Positions 21,879-27,923 of a stretch of DNA of 37,471 bases are shown in pieces. The stretch is taken from IMG/VR virus record IMGVR_UViG_3300043568_002506, positions 1 to 37,471 of that record; one strand, 5' to 3'. Position numbers and translations under genes: made by a program. Source of the DNA: a virus. Below the pieces are notes generated by a model. That model saw nothing but the letters and a program-made list of their open reading frames with translations, did no database searches and was not told the DNA's origin. Positions within the stretch are counted from its first letter, which is position 1. Every line of letters begins with the position of its first letter.

Positions 21879-23005
21879 GGCAAAATAGGTTGAGAATACA
21901 CCATCTTGTGAGAGTCTTTACAGGAGATTATTTATTTCCTCCGATTTCCACTTCCTTTTGAGAAGTAACCCTCAGTCACGGTCAATTAGATTAACCAATC
22001 CTTAAGTCGTAATATACTCTATTCTTACTCATCACTCTTCGAGGTTGCCACCCCAATTAATCCTTGCGGGACTAGAGAACTTTCGAAACAATCGTATCGG
22101 GCTTGGGACCCTTTACGGCCATGAACAACTCATGACTAAGTAGTGACCTGTCTACCACGACTGACGAACACTTTTCCTTTATTGATTTATAAGTTGTTAA
22201 ACCTTAATTAACAAAGTAGTGATTTGTGGATGATAGATGTAGCGGTCCGTCAGACCAGCCATCCCATCTTTTGAACGAGATGATACTGAACTACACCTTG
22301 AAGTCTCCCGACCTCCATACTTTGAGTCTACTTCATAACTCCTACCTTGGTAGGTGAAGAGTAAGGAGAACAACAGCACCACCTGTACGAACTCTTACCT
22401 TTCGGTTTTAAGTCTACTCTAATATTGAACTACGCAATTGTATAGTCGGATAACCATACTTCTTACATCAGCTCTACGAGTTATTCTTATTGGTGTTCCC
22501 ACCTCAACCAAACGACCCACATCGCTTGGTCACCCAACCACTTTCTCTAAAGTGTCACCCTCAATACTCAAGGTCAGATGATATCCCGCTTGTCTACTCG
22601 AGCTCCGTTTCCGAAGCCGCAACCGTTCCAATCAAGAACGAGTCACTTTATACTACTTTCATAGTTTATTTATGGACTATAGACCGCCCAATATCTTTAT
22701 CAGTTATCTCAGAATCAACCCGAAGGTCTCATCATCAACATCCTGAACGGATAATATTTTAATTCAAAGAACTTTAAAATTAATGAAGAAAAGAGGAAAC
22801 TTTACGACCCACCGAAGTAGGAACCTTTACTACCCCTTTTCTTCATTTGTCTTACAAAATTAAGATTGTTTTGGGAAACAGTCAAATTTTTGTAGAACTT
22901 TTTTTTGAAGAACAATACAACAAATAATTCTTATGACCCCCTACTCTTAATAGGACAGGTTTATTTGGTTATTCAATCAAAGAACTGAACGACTCTCGTC
23001 GTTTG
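21848..23005 (-). ncRNA. large structured noncoding RNA (about 1.16 kb), GOLLD/ROOL-like in size and setting
   Basis: A gene-free stretch between a full host-type promoter (23011-23042) and a terminator. The minus strand has many stable hairpins: GNRA-capped AACGAC-GAGA-GTCGTT (22988-23003), GCTTCG-GAAA-CGGAGC (22602-22617), ACTAT-GAAA-GTAGT (about 22646-22659) and GGTG-GGAA-CACC (about 22492-22503); CCTAC-TTCG-GTGGG inside a 15-bp helix (22782-22796 with 22833-22847); an 8-bp stem at 22508-22529; CACTTT/AAAGTG at 22539-22554; and a three-way junction closed by TGTAG/CTACA near 22236-22296. Several stems have G-U pairs on the minus strand that would be A-C mismatches on the plus strand, which fixes the sense. 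Giant phage RNAs GOLLD and ROOL are also found next to tRNA genes; membership is not shown here. Confidence 0.75.
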
Positions 23006-23010
23006 ATTTT

Positions 23011-23042
23011 CAAAGATAGGATGAACTTTTCAATTCGTCAAA
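23011..23042 (-). promoter_or_regulatory. Bacteroidota-type promoter of the large RNA
   Basis: TTTG (23039-23042), a 20-nt spacer, TATCTTTG (23011-23018) on the minus strand. The upstream block AAAAAAGATTTGAC is shared with the tRNA promoter at 23338-23369. Expected start is about 23004-23006, just before the first GAGA-capped hairpin. Confidence 0.85.
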
Positions 23043-23049
23043 TCTTTTT

Positions 23050-23097
23050 TTAAAAAATAGGGAACCTCGATTTTACGACTAACGTAGTCAACCTATT
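23050..23097 (-). terminator. probable terminator after the tRNA
   Basis: On the minus strand AATAGG pairs with CCTATT across 30 nt containing an inner hairpin GACTA-CGT-TAGTC, followed by TTTTTT. It starts 6 nt after the tRNA 3' end. The stem is AT-rich, so strength is uncertain. Confidence 0.55.
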
Positions 23098-23102
23098 CTT
23101 AG

Positions 23103-23174
23103 TTGCGAAGGATGGATTCGAACCACCGACCTAAAGGTTATGAGCCTTCCGAGCTACCACTGCTCTACCTCGCG
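23103..23174 (-). tRNA. initiator-type tRNA-Met (CAU)
   Basis: A 72-nt cloverleaf: 7-nt acceptor CGCGAGG, D stem GAGC/GCUC with loop AGUGGUA, anticodon arm GAAGG-CUCAUAA-CCUUU, variable AGGUC, T arm GGUGG-UUCGAAU-CCAUC, acceptor CUUCGCA, discriminator A. Initiator hallmarks: the first acceptor position is a C1xA72 mismatch, which formyltransferase recognises, and the D stem has A11-U24. Of the three G-C pairs of the initiator anticodon stem two remain (30-40, 31-39); 29-41 is A-U. No CCA is encoded. It lies about 155 nt downstream of a strong host-type promoter. Confidence 0.92.
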
Positions 23175-23186
23175 ATATATCTTTAT

Positions 23187-23254
23187 GATTACAAACCCAC
23201 TTCCCCACGGTCACCTATCCACGTCATGCGCTGGTTGTACCAGCGGGTGTAATC
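23187..23254 (-). ncRNA. 68-nt structured element, unassigned
   Basis: The ends form a perfect 7-bp stem (GATTACA / TGTAATC), extended by CCC/GGG after a 2-nt bulge, around an internal hairpin CGCTGG-TACAA-CCAGCG. The dimensions resemble a tRNA, but no TTC-loop or anticodon arm can be built. It lies 12 nt upstream of the tRNA on the same transcript and may be a processing element, a degenerate tRNA-like structure or a small RNA. Confidence 0.5.
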
Positions 23255-23262
23255 AATATTTT

Positions 23263-23326
23263 TAAGAACTTATTTAGAAAATAAGTCCCACAAGCTTATG
23301 AATCTCTCGATAAAACACTTGTGGGA
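23263..23326 (-). other. two strong RNA hairpins at the 5' end of the tRNA transcript
   Basis: A perfect 10-bp inverted repeat GTCCCACAAG / CTTGTGGGAC encloses a 23-nt loop that itself contains ATC-GAGA-GAT; it is followed by an 8-bp AT-rich hairpin ACTTATTT / AAATAAGT. Both lie directly after the promoter at 23338-23369. No T-run follows, so they are more likely RNA structure than terminators. Confidence 0.6.
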
Positions 23327-23337
23327 CATTTGTTTCA

Positions 23338-23369
23338 CAAAGATAAGTAGAATTTTTGATTCAGTCAAA
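23338..23369 (-). promoter_or_regulatory. Bacteroidota-type promoter of the tRNA transcript
   Basis: TTTG (23366-23369), a 20-nt spacer, TATCTTTG (23338-23345) on the minus strand, preceded by AAAAAAGATTTGAC exactly as at the large-RNA promoter. Confidence 0.85.
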
Positions 23370-23402
23370 TCTTTTTTGAAACTTTTGGGTTTGGGGATAT
23401 TC

Positions 23403-23420
23403 TGTCTTCTCAGACAGAGA
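23403..23420 (-). other. GAGA-capped hairpin
   Basis: TCTGTCT-GAGA-AGACAGA: a perfect 7-bp stem between the end of the Nudix unit and the tRNA promoter. No T-run follows. It may be a 3'-end stabiliser of the Nudix transcript. Confidence 0.5.
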
Positions 23421-23449
23421 CATATAAATATCTACATATTTACCAAAAG

Positions 23450-23545
23450 TCATTCGTCATCCAAATTATTTATTTGTCTGTTCATATCGAGGACAGCCAA
23501 AACAACAAAGAGGAATAATATTACTACCACAAAACCTAAAATCAT
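23450..23545 (-). CDS. 31-aa single-span membrane peptide
   Basis: ATG at 23545 overlaps the Nudix stop as ATGA; TGA at 23450. Product: MILGFVVVILFLFVVLAVLD followed by MNRQINNLDDE, a hydrophobic helix with a short polar, acidic tail. Overlap with the preceding stop is a strong sign of translational coupling. No known family; peptides of this form often bind and regulate a larger membrane protein. Confidence 0.65.
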   Translation of the reverse strand: MILGFVVVILFLFVVLAVLDMNRQINNLDDE

Positions 23546-23961
23546 TTTAATATAATTTCTGCAAGTTTATAAAGATATTCACCCGAGGTTTCTTCCTTAA
23601 TTTCTTCGATAGGAAAATATTTGGCGTCGGTATGTTCTTCACCATCAATCGCATTTACCAAGTCAGGCATAATCTCATCATCAACATTTAAAAGATAAAC
23701 ATACATTAAACCTTTAACCTTTTTACCATCTCTTGTGTGACGAGGAATTAACCCAACAAATTGGAGTTCTTGGTCATCGATGTTAATTGCGGTTTCTTCA
23801 AAGAATTCTCTTCGAGCACCCTCTTGGGTAGTTTCTCCATCCTCGAGTTTGCCACCAGGTATAGACCACATTCCAGGGAATGAACCCAAGTTATTTCTCT
23901 TACAGAGAAGGAGTTTGTTTTTACATTTTACGGCTACGCCAACGTATCTTTTTTTATCCAT
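23542..23961 (-). CDS. Nudix hydrolase
   Basis: A 139-aa protein from the ATG at 23961; the extension to 23997 crosses the divergent start region. The Nudix box is GKLEDGETTQEGARREFFEE followed by TAI, i.e. G-x5-E-x7-R-E-U-x-E-E with Ala in place of the last Gly. CKRNNLGSFPGMWSIPGG just before it is typical of the MutT/NudG-like group that sanitises oxidised or modified NTPs. Phage Nudix enzymes can also act on ADP-ribose or RNA caps. Minus-strand TATAAATA, the T4 late promoter sequence, lies 2 nt before the ATG, on the same bases as the plus-strand box of the DUF192 gene. Confidence 0.9.
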   Translation of the reverse strand: MDKKRYVGVAVKCKNKLLLCKRNNLGSFPGMWSIPGGKLEDGETTQEGARREFFEETAINIDDQELQFVGLIPRHTRDGKKVKGLMYVYLLNVDDEIMPDLVNAIDGEEHTDAKYFPIEEIKEETSGEYLYKLAEIILK

Positions 23962-23976
23962 GGTATTTATATGTAT
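23962..23976. promoter_or_regulatory. 15-nt divergent start region
   Basis: The whole space between two divergent start codons (23961 minus, 23977 plus) is 15 nt and is occupied by GGTATTTATATGTAT. Read on the plus strand it supplies TATTTAT 6 nt before the DUF192 ATG; read on the minus strand it supplies TATAAATA next to the Nudix ATG. Confidence 0.45.
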
Positions 23977-24324
23977 ATGAAGGTCAAAATTAATCAAAAT
24001 ATTTTTAATATCAAAACTTTAATCGATAAAAAATCCCAATCTATTGGAATGATGGGAAAAACTTTCGATTCTACGTTTGATGGTCTTCTTTTCCTTATGG
24101 GTGGAAAGAAACAATGTTTTTGGATGAAGAACTGTATCATTCCTTTAGATATAATCATTATCAAAAACAACGTCATCGTTAACATCCACCACAATTGTCC
24201 TCCTTGTAATGAAGACCCTTGTCCTTCTTATTGTGGTAGAGGTAATATTGTATTAGAATTGGAGGGTGGAAGTTGTGAAGATTTAAATATTCAGGCTGGT
24301 GATTCAGTTGAATATATCTTATAA
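23977..24324 (+). CDS. DUF192 family protein
   Basis: A 115-aa protein, taken from the ATG at 23977; an in-frame ATG at 23971 is possible. SIGMMGKTFDSTFDGLLFLM, then CFWMKNCIIPLDIIII and VLELEGGSCEDLNIQAGDSV are the defining blocks of DUF192, a small all-beta domain of unknown function. The NCPPCNEDPCPSYCGRG loop has four cysteines, more than usual, and could bind metal. No signal peptide is present, while many bacterial members are secreted. The 3' end overlaps the convergent epimerase gene by 6 nt. Confidence 0.85.
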   Translation: MKVKINQNIFNIKTLIDKKSQSIGMMGKTFDSTFDGLLFLMGGKKQCFWMKNCIIPLDIIIIKNNVIVNIHHNCPPCNEDPCPSYCGRGNIVLELEGGSCEDLNIQAGDSVEYIL

Positions 24325-25170
24325 AGACATAATATATTCTCTTAACTTATCTGTTGGTTTCCATCCCAATCTTTCAATTGCGTCGTTGTTGACTCTGATT
24401 GTTTCTCGATAATTCCCTTGTTGATTAGACATATATACTTTTACACATTTAAGTTTTTCGATAAACATGTCCGCCACTTCATTTATAGAATAGTTTTTAC
24501 CAGTCCCTAATTCCCAAGCATCTTCATGCTTTTCATCACTCTCAGCAATTCTAATCAAACCATCAACTATATCATCTATATGTGTAAAATCTCTTCTTTG
24601 TTCACCATCACCAACAATTGTAATAGGATGGTTTTTTTCAGCTTGACCCCTCCATAACCCAATTACCGCAGCCATATGAGAATCAACCAATTCACCTGGC
24701 CCATAAACGTTGTAGAATCTGACAATTTCAGAGTTTAATCCAAACACTCGTTTTTCCATTTTAATCCATTCTTCTCCCATATGTTTACTCATAGCATAAG
24801 GGGAAAGTTCAGGATTATGATGTCGAGATGAAGAACCAGCATAAATTAATTTACAACCATTTCTTACCGCATATTTAACCACTTGTTTTGTTCCATCAAC
24901 ATTCACAGAAAATGTTGTGTATGGATTATTAAATGATGGTTGAATTCTAGAGAGTGCCGCCAAATGAAAAATATAAACATATGATTTATCTTCTATGTTA
25001 TCCATAGCCCTGATATCCCCACCCAAGAAATTACACCCTTCGGGTATCTTGGCTTCTCTCCCGATTGAAAGGTTATCAATCACATCTACATCGTATCCCC
25101 TATTAATCAACTCCAAAGTAAGTGAACGTCCTACGAACCCACATCCACCAGTAACCAATACTTTTTTCAT
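24319..25170 (-). CDS. NAD-dependent sugar epimerase/dehydratase (GalE-like)
   Basis: A 283-aa protein from the ATG at 25170, which shares its A with the upstream stop (TAATG). Short-chain dehydrogenase features: NAD loop TGGCGFVG at 7-14, FHLAALSRI at 68-76, catalytic Ser in AGSSSR, YAMSK with Tyr125 and Lys129, and VRFYNVYGPGE. The DFTHIDDIVDGL block fits UDP-glucose 4-epimerase-like enzymes. UDP-Gal made here would be the substrate of Glf (8643-9746). Other sugar-nucleotide epimerases or dehydratases are possible. It is operonic with the cobalamin adenosyltransferase. Confidence 0.9.
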   Translation of the reverse strand: MKKVLVTGGCGFVGRSLTLELINRGYDVDVIDNLSIGREAKIPEGCNFLGGDIRAMDNIEDKSYVYIFHLAALSRIQPSFNNPYTTFSVNVDGTKQVVKYAVRNGCKLIYAGSSSRHHNPELSPYAMSKHMGEEWIKMEKRVFGLNSEIVRFYNVYGPGELVDSHMAAVIGLWRGQAEKNHPITIVGDGEQRRDFTHIDDIVDGLIRIAESDEKHEDAWELGTGKNYSINEVADMFIEKLKCVKVYMSNQQGNYRETIRVNNDAIERLGWKPTDKLREYIMSL

Positions 25171-25709
25171 TAGTTCTTCCAAATTGTTTCGTTTATGTTT
25201 TCTTTATGTCCAATGAATCTTGCCAAAACAAAAAAATAATCACTCAATCTATTAAGATACATTGAAATTGGATGGAGTTTGATGAAGTTATCCAATACCT
25301 TACAATCCAAAACTTCTATCTCAGCCCTTCTCGCAATTGTTCTACATATGTGTGCGGTTGAAACAGCCCTACTACCTTTGGGTAATATGAAATTTTTCAA
25401 ATCAGGTAATTCTTTATTCATACCATCCATGGCATCTTCAAGAAATTTTATATCATCTTTAGTGACCTCAGTTAAAGGAGTCTCGTTATCATTGATAATC
25501 ATTGAACCAGCATTGAAAAGATTCCATTGTATTATTTCGAAAATACCATTAACGTCAAAAATCTCACTCCTGAGTAATCCCACGAATGAGTTAAGTTCAT
25601 CTAACGAACCCACAGCCTTGATTTCTTGAATTGTTTTAGGAACTCTTCTTCCTGACAACAGACTTGTTGTTCCGTCATCACCTTTTTTTGTGTATACTTT
25701 GTTTGCCAT
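25170..25709 (-). CDS. PduO-type cob(I)alamin adenosyltransferase
   Basis: A 179-aa protein from the ATG at 25709. Motifs in order: TKKGDDGTTSLLSG (7-20), AVGSLDELNSFVGLLRSEI (32-50), FILPKGSRAVSTAHICRTIA with RRAE, and YLNRLSDYFFVLARFI. These are the ATP- and cobalamin-binding residues of the MMAB/PduO family; the trimeric enzyme makes adenosylcobalamin from cob(I)alamin and ATP. In a phage, AdoCbl could support a B12-dependent (class II) ribonucleotide reductase and so dNTP supply; no such gene lies in this window. It is coupled to the epimerase by TAATG. Confidence 0.93.
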   Translation of the reverse strand: MANKVYTKKGDDGTTSLLSGRRVPKTIQEIKAVGSLDELNSFVGLLRSEIFDVNGIFEIIQWNLFNAGSMIINDNETPLTEVTKDDIKFLEDAMDGMNKELPDLKNFILPKGSRAVSTAHICRTIARRAEIEVLDCKVLDNFIKLHPISMYLNRLSDYFFVLARFIGHKENINETIWKN

Positions 25710-25726
25710 ACACAAATAATATAAAA

Positions 25727-27148
25727 TTATTCTGGAGTTTCAACTGATTGTTTAGATTGTGCAATCTTTTCTAACAATTTCTTTCTGAATTCTTCAGATA
25801 ACATCTTTAAGAACTTGATGTAAGGTGCATCTTCTCTTTCAGGGTCGTATTTGTAAGAACCTGATGGAGGTCTTTTACTTCTTCCAAGATAGTTGAGACC
25901 TGAGATATTTGTAATACACTTGTGTCCACCTGATTGAGATTGAATTAAATCCCATGCGTTAATTCCAATCTTATCCAACATTTGTCTATGTTCTTCAGGT
26001 AGTTCTGTAAATGGAACATCCATCATATCTTTGATGTGTTCGAGAGCTTTCTCACCTCCGTCCATCATCATAAACTTCCCACCATAAAGAGCATCAAAAT
26101 CTTTAAACGTGAACCCCACACTTTCGGGACCGACTGAAGTTTCGCTAATCCATTTAATAGTCGATAACGGTATTTTCTTTTCTTTGAGTTGAGACTCCCA
26201 CTTCCCAAGAACTTCTTGGGCGATTTCCCCAAGGTTAACACCTTTAAGCTCCCTCTCTTTTTTGAACGGATTACAAGAAACTTGTAATAGTCCAAGCGGC
26301 CATGCCATGATAAGAAAGTCTGCTTCAGGATTATTTCTAAATGGGGTATACCTATCATATGACCCAGGTTTAAACATACTACCCCCACCGTATTGGAAAA
26401 TAATATTGTCGCTGACTTTTGGAAAGTCTTTCATTGCTTTCGCGTATTCTTCTGCATTTTTTTGTAATTCTTGTGGTTTAGGTGAATTTGTGGCTTTCAT
26501 CCAAGATTTGATATTCGTTAAGATTGAAAGTAGTGATGGTTCTGAATCCATAACTAAACTTTCTAAAAACCCTGGTTTGTTTTTGAATGCCAATAATAGT
26601 TTGTTGATAACAAAACCCAAAAGAAGTTTATTCTTTTGTAATGAAGTTTCTTTTTCAAATCTATAAAGATAGTTAACAACCTCTTCAGGTGTAATACCAT
26701 GTTTAGCAAAATCCGCAGAATCCACAGTGTTGATTAACAAGATATCTGAACTTGGAAATAAATCTTTTGGTGAAACAACTTGTGATATTGTTTCAACATT
26801 CGAACGGGCTTGTCTGAATGATTTTGATGTTCCTTTCTCAGCACCAACTTGTTTGTCGTGGTGGTCTGTATGAATCTTGAACATCGGTTTTCCGTGTGCA
26901 AAATCAACAAGAACTGGCATCACATCACCTTCAGCATCATTCTTTTTAACAGCAAATTCTTTATCACCATATTGTATGATGTGAGCACCTACAACATCAA
27001 TACCATTGCTTTCGAGGTATTTCTTCATAGCAATGGCTGTGGTAACACCATCCAAGTCTTGGTGAAAATAGATTTCGGCCTTGGGATATCTCTTCCTCAA
27101 AGCCGAAATGTCTCTTATACCCGTCTCTGTTATTAATTTTTTACGCAC
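25727..27148 (-). CDS. DHH-family phosphoesterase-like protein
   Basis: About 473 aa from a GTG at 27148, overlapping the previous stop by 8 nt; an ATG at 27157 is the alternative. FHQDLDGVTTAIAMKKYL (28-45) is the DHH motif I variant HxDxDG, VDFAH at 81-85 is motif II, and HTDHHDKQ at 93-100 motif III, all metal-binding. The long remainder includes VSCNPFKKEREL, then SGGHKCITNISGLNYLG near the C-terminus, which fits the GGH of the DHHA1 domain. The family hydrolyses nanoRNA, cyclic dinucleotides or DNA ends. Its N-terminus RKKLITET also fits the [I/L]-x-E leader end. Confidence 0.85.
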   Translation of the reverse strand: MRKKLITETGIRDISALRKRYPKAEIYFHQDLDGVTTAIAMKKYLESNGIDVVGAHIIQYGDKEFAVKKNDAEGDVMPVLVDFAHGKPMFKIHTDHHDKQVGAEKGTSKSFRQARSNVETISQVVSPKDLFPSSDILLINTVDSADFAKHGITPEEVVNYLYRFEKETSLQKNKLLLGFVINKLLLAFKNKPGFLESLVMDSEPSLLSILTNIKSWMKATNSPKPQELQKNAEEYAKAMKDFPKVSDNIIFQYGGGSMFKPGSYDRYTPFRNNPEADFLIMAWPLGLLQVSCNPFKKERELKGVNLGEIAQEVLGKWESQLKEKKIPLSTIKWISETSVGPESVGFTFKDFDALYGGKFMMMDGGEKALEHIKDMMDVPFTELPEEHRQMLDKIGINAWDLIQSQSGGHKCITNISGLNYLGRSKRPPSGSYKYDPEREDAPYIKFLKMLSEEFRKKLLEKIAQSKQSVETPE

Positions 27149-27494
27149 GATGCACAAACATTTCTATTCTTCCTTTGTCGTTCACAAACATTTCTAGACC
27201 TTGGAAATACTTTCCTTTGTCTAAAGGTGAAACACTACCCATTGTTATTTTGTCCCCTTTTTTCATTTCAATAATTGTTGAAGGGGAAAGTTTTGTTCCT
27301 TTTGAAATGATTTTTCCACCAGTTTTAGGTGTGCCTTCTACGAAGAATACTTTGTAGTCTCTTTTTTTTGCTTCAGGAAAATCGCATACTGCTTTACCTA
27401 TAGAACCTTTAACACTCATCGATGTTTGTTCTTGAATGACTTTTTTAACAATCTTTGTTAAGTCCGCCTCTGTGAGTCTAATTACTTTTCCCAT
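27141..27494 (-). CDS. leader-peptide protein with small beta domain
   Basis: A 117-aa protein. The N-terminus MGKVIRLTEADLTKIVKKVI ends with Q-E at residues 21-22; it is the long version of the leader (R-L-T-E-A-D-L core, amphipathic helix, I-Q-E). The rest is basic and beta-rich (DYKVFFVEGTPKTGGKIISK, IIEMKKGDKITMGSVSP, GLEMFVNDKGRIEMFVHRA). No enzymatic motif. It lies 1 nt downstream of the ferritin-like gene and overlaps the DHH gene. Confidence 0.7.
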   Translation of the reverse strand: MGKVIRLTEADLTKIVKKVIQEQTSMSVKGSIGKAVCDFPEAKKRDYKVFFVEGTPKTGGKIISKGTKLSPSTIIEMKKGDKITMGSVSPLDKGKYFQGLEMFVNDKGRIEMFVHRA

Positions 27495-27495
27495 A

Positions 27496-27867
27496 TTAAT
27501 ATTTTAAAGTTAGTAAGTATTTTGATTTATTTATCAGACCCAACATTTCGTCTCTTAAATTAAGTAGGTCAGTGTCATATCTACCATCTAATTGGTCACT
27601 CATACCAACTAAGAATTCTGTAATTCCATCCATAAAATTTTGAATACTCATTGATGAAATATCTTGAAACATTAAACCGAATTCAGGTTCAAATTCAGGT
27701 CTACCATATTTACCCATCATAGTTTCTGTAAACTCATCGATAAGGGCACCTAAACCATCATATATCTCACCGTAAAGTCTATGTTTAGCATCACCAAAAG
27801 TCTGCCAATGTAAAAATTTCCATTGGATTTGAATCTGCATCAATTTTTTTATTAATTCCTCTTTCAT
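27496..27867 (-). CDS. ferritin-like four-helix protein (DUF5856-like)
   Basis: A 123-aa protein from the ATG at 27867. KLMQIQIQWKFLHWQTFGDA followed by KHRLYGEIYDGLGALIDEFT and E is the pattern of DUF5856-type phage proteins, related in layout to Dps/ferritin helices (H-W-Q-T, H, and D-E-F-x-E as possible metal ligands). In Dps the fold makes a hollow shell that stores iron and protects DNA; whether this member binds iron is unknown. A TATTTATA box lies about 14 nt upstream. It heads the operon that also contains the leader-peptide and DHH proteins. Confidence 0.75.
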   Translation of the reverse strand: MKEELIKKLMQIQIQWKFLHWQTFGDAKHRLYGEIYDGLGALIDEFTETMMGKYGRPEFEPEFGLMFQDISSMSIQNFMDGITEFLVGMSDQLDGRYDTDLLNLRDEMLGLINKSKYLLTLKY

Positions 27868-27895
27868 CAGATTGTTTCTATATAAATATGTTAAC

Positions 27896-27923
27896 AATAA
27901 AAAAAGGGGTTAATTAACCCCTT
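27896..27923 (-). terminator. Rho-independent terminator overlapping a stop codon
   Basis: AAGGGGTT-AATT-AACCCCTT on the minus strand followed by TTTTTTTATT. The stop codon of the DNA methyltransferase lies in the loop, so the last codons form part of the stem. Confidence 0.9.

Noticed and set aside
22197-22762. Open frames of 61 and 90 codons (22197-22382 minus, 22490-22762 plus)
   Set aside because: They lie inside the structured RNA, have no start signals, low-complexity composition and no coding character; the base pairing explains the sequence.
23187-23254. A second tRNA gene (68 nt, 7-bp terminal stem)
   Set aside because: No TTC-loop, no anticodon arm and a 6-bp stem where a 4-bp D stem is needed, on either strand. 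Kept only as an unassigned RNA element.
23298-23555. An 85-codon plus-strand frame
   Set aside because: It runs across two RNA hairpins and a promoter of the opposite strand and over the coupled 31-aa gene. It is very likely a chance frame.
25170-25800. A cobalamin riboswitch near the adenosyltransferase gene
   Set aside because: There is no upstream leader long enough: the gene follows the DHH gene by 17 nt, and no B12-box-like sequence is seen.
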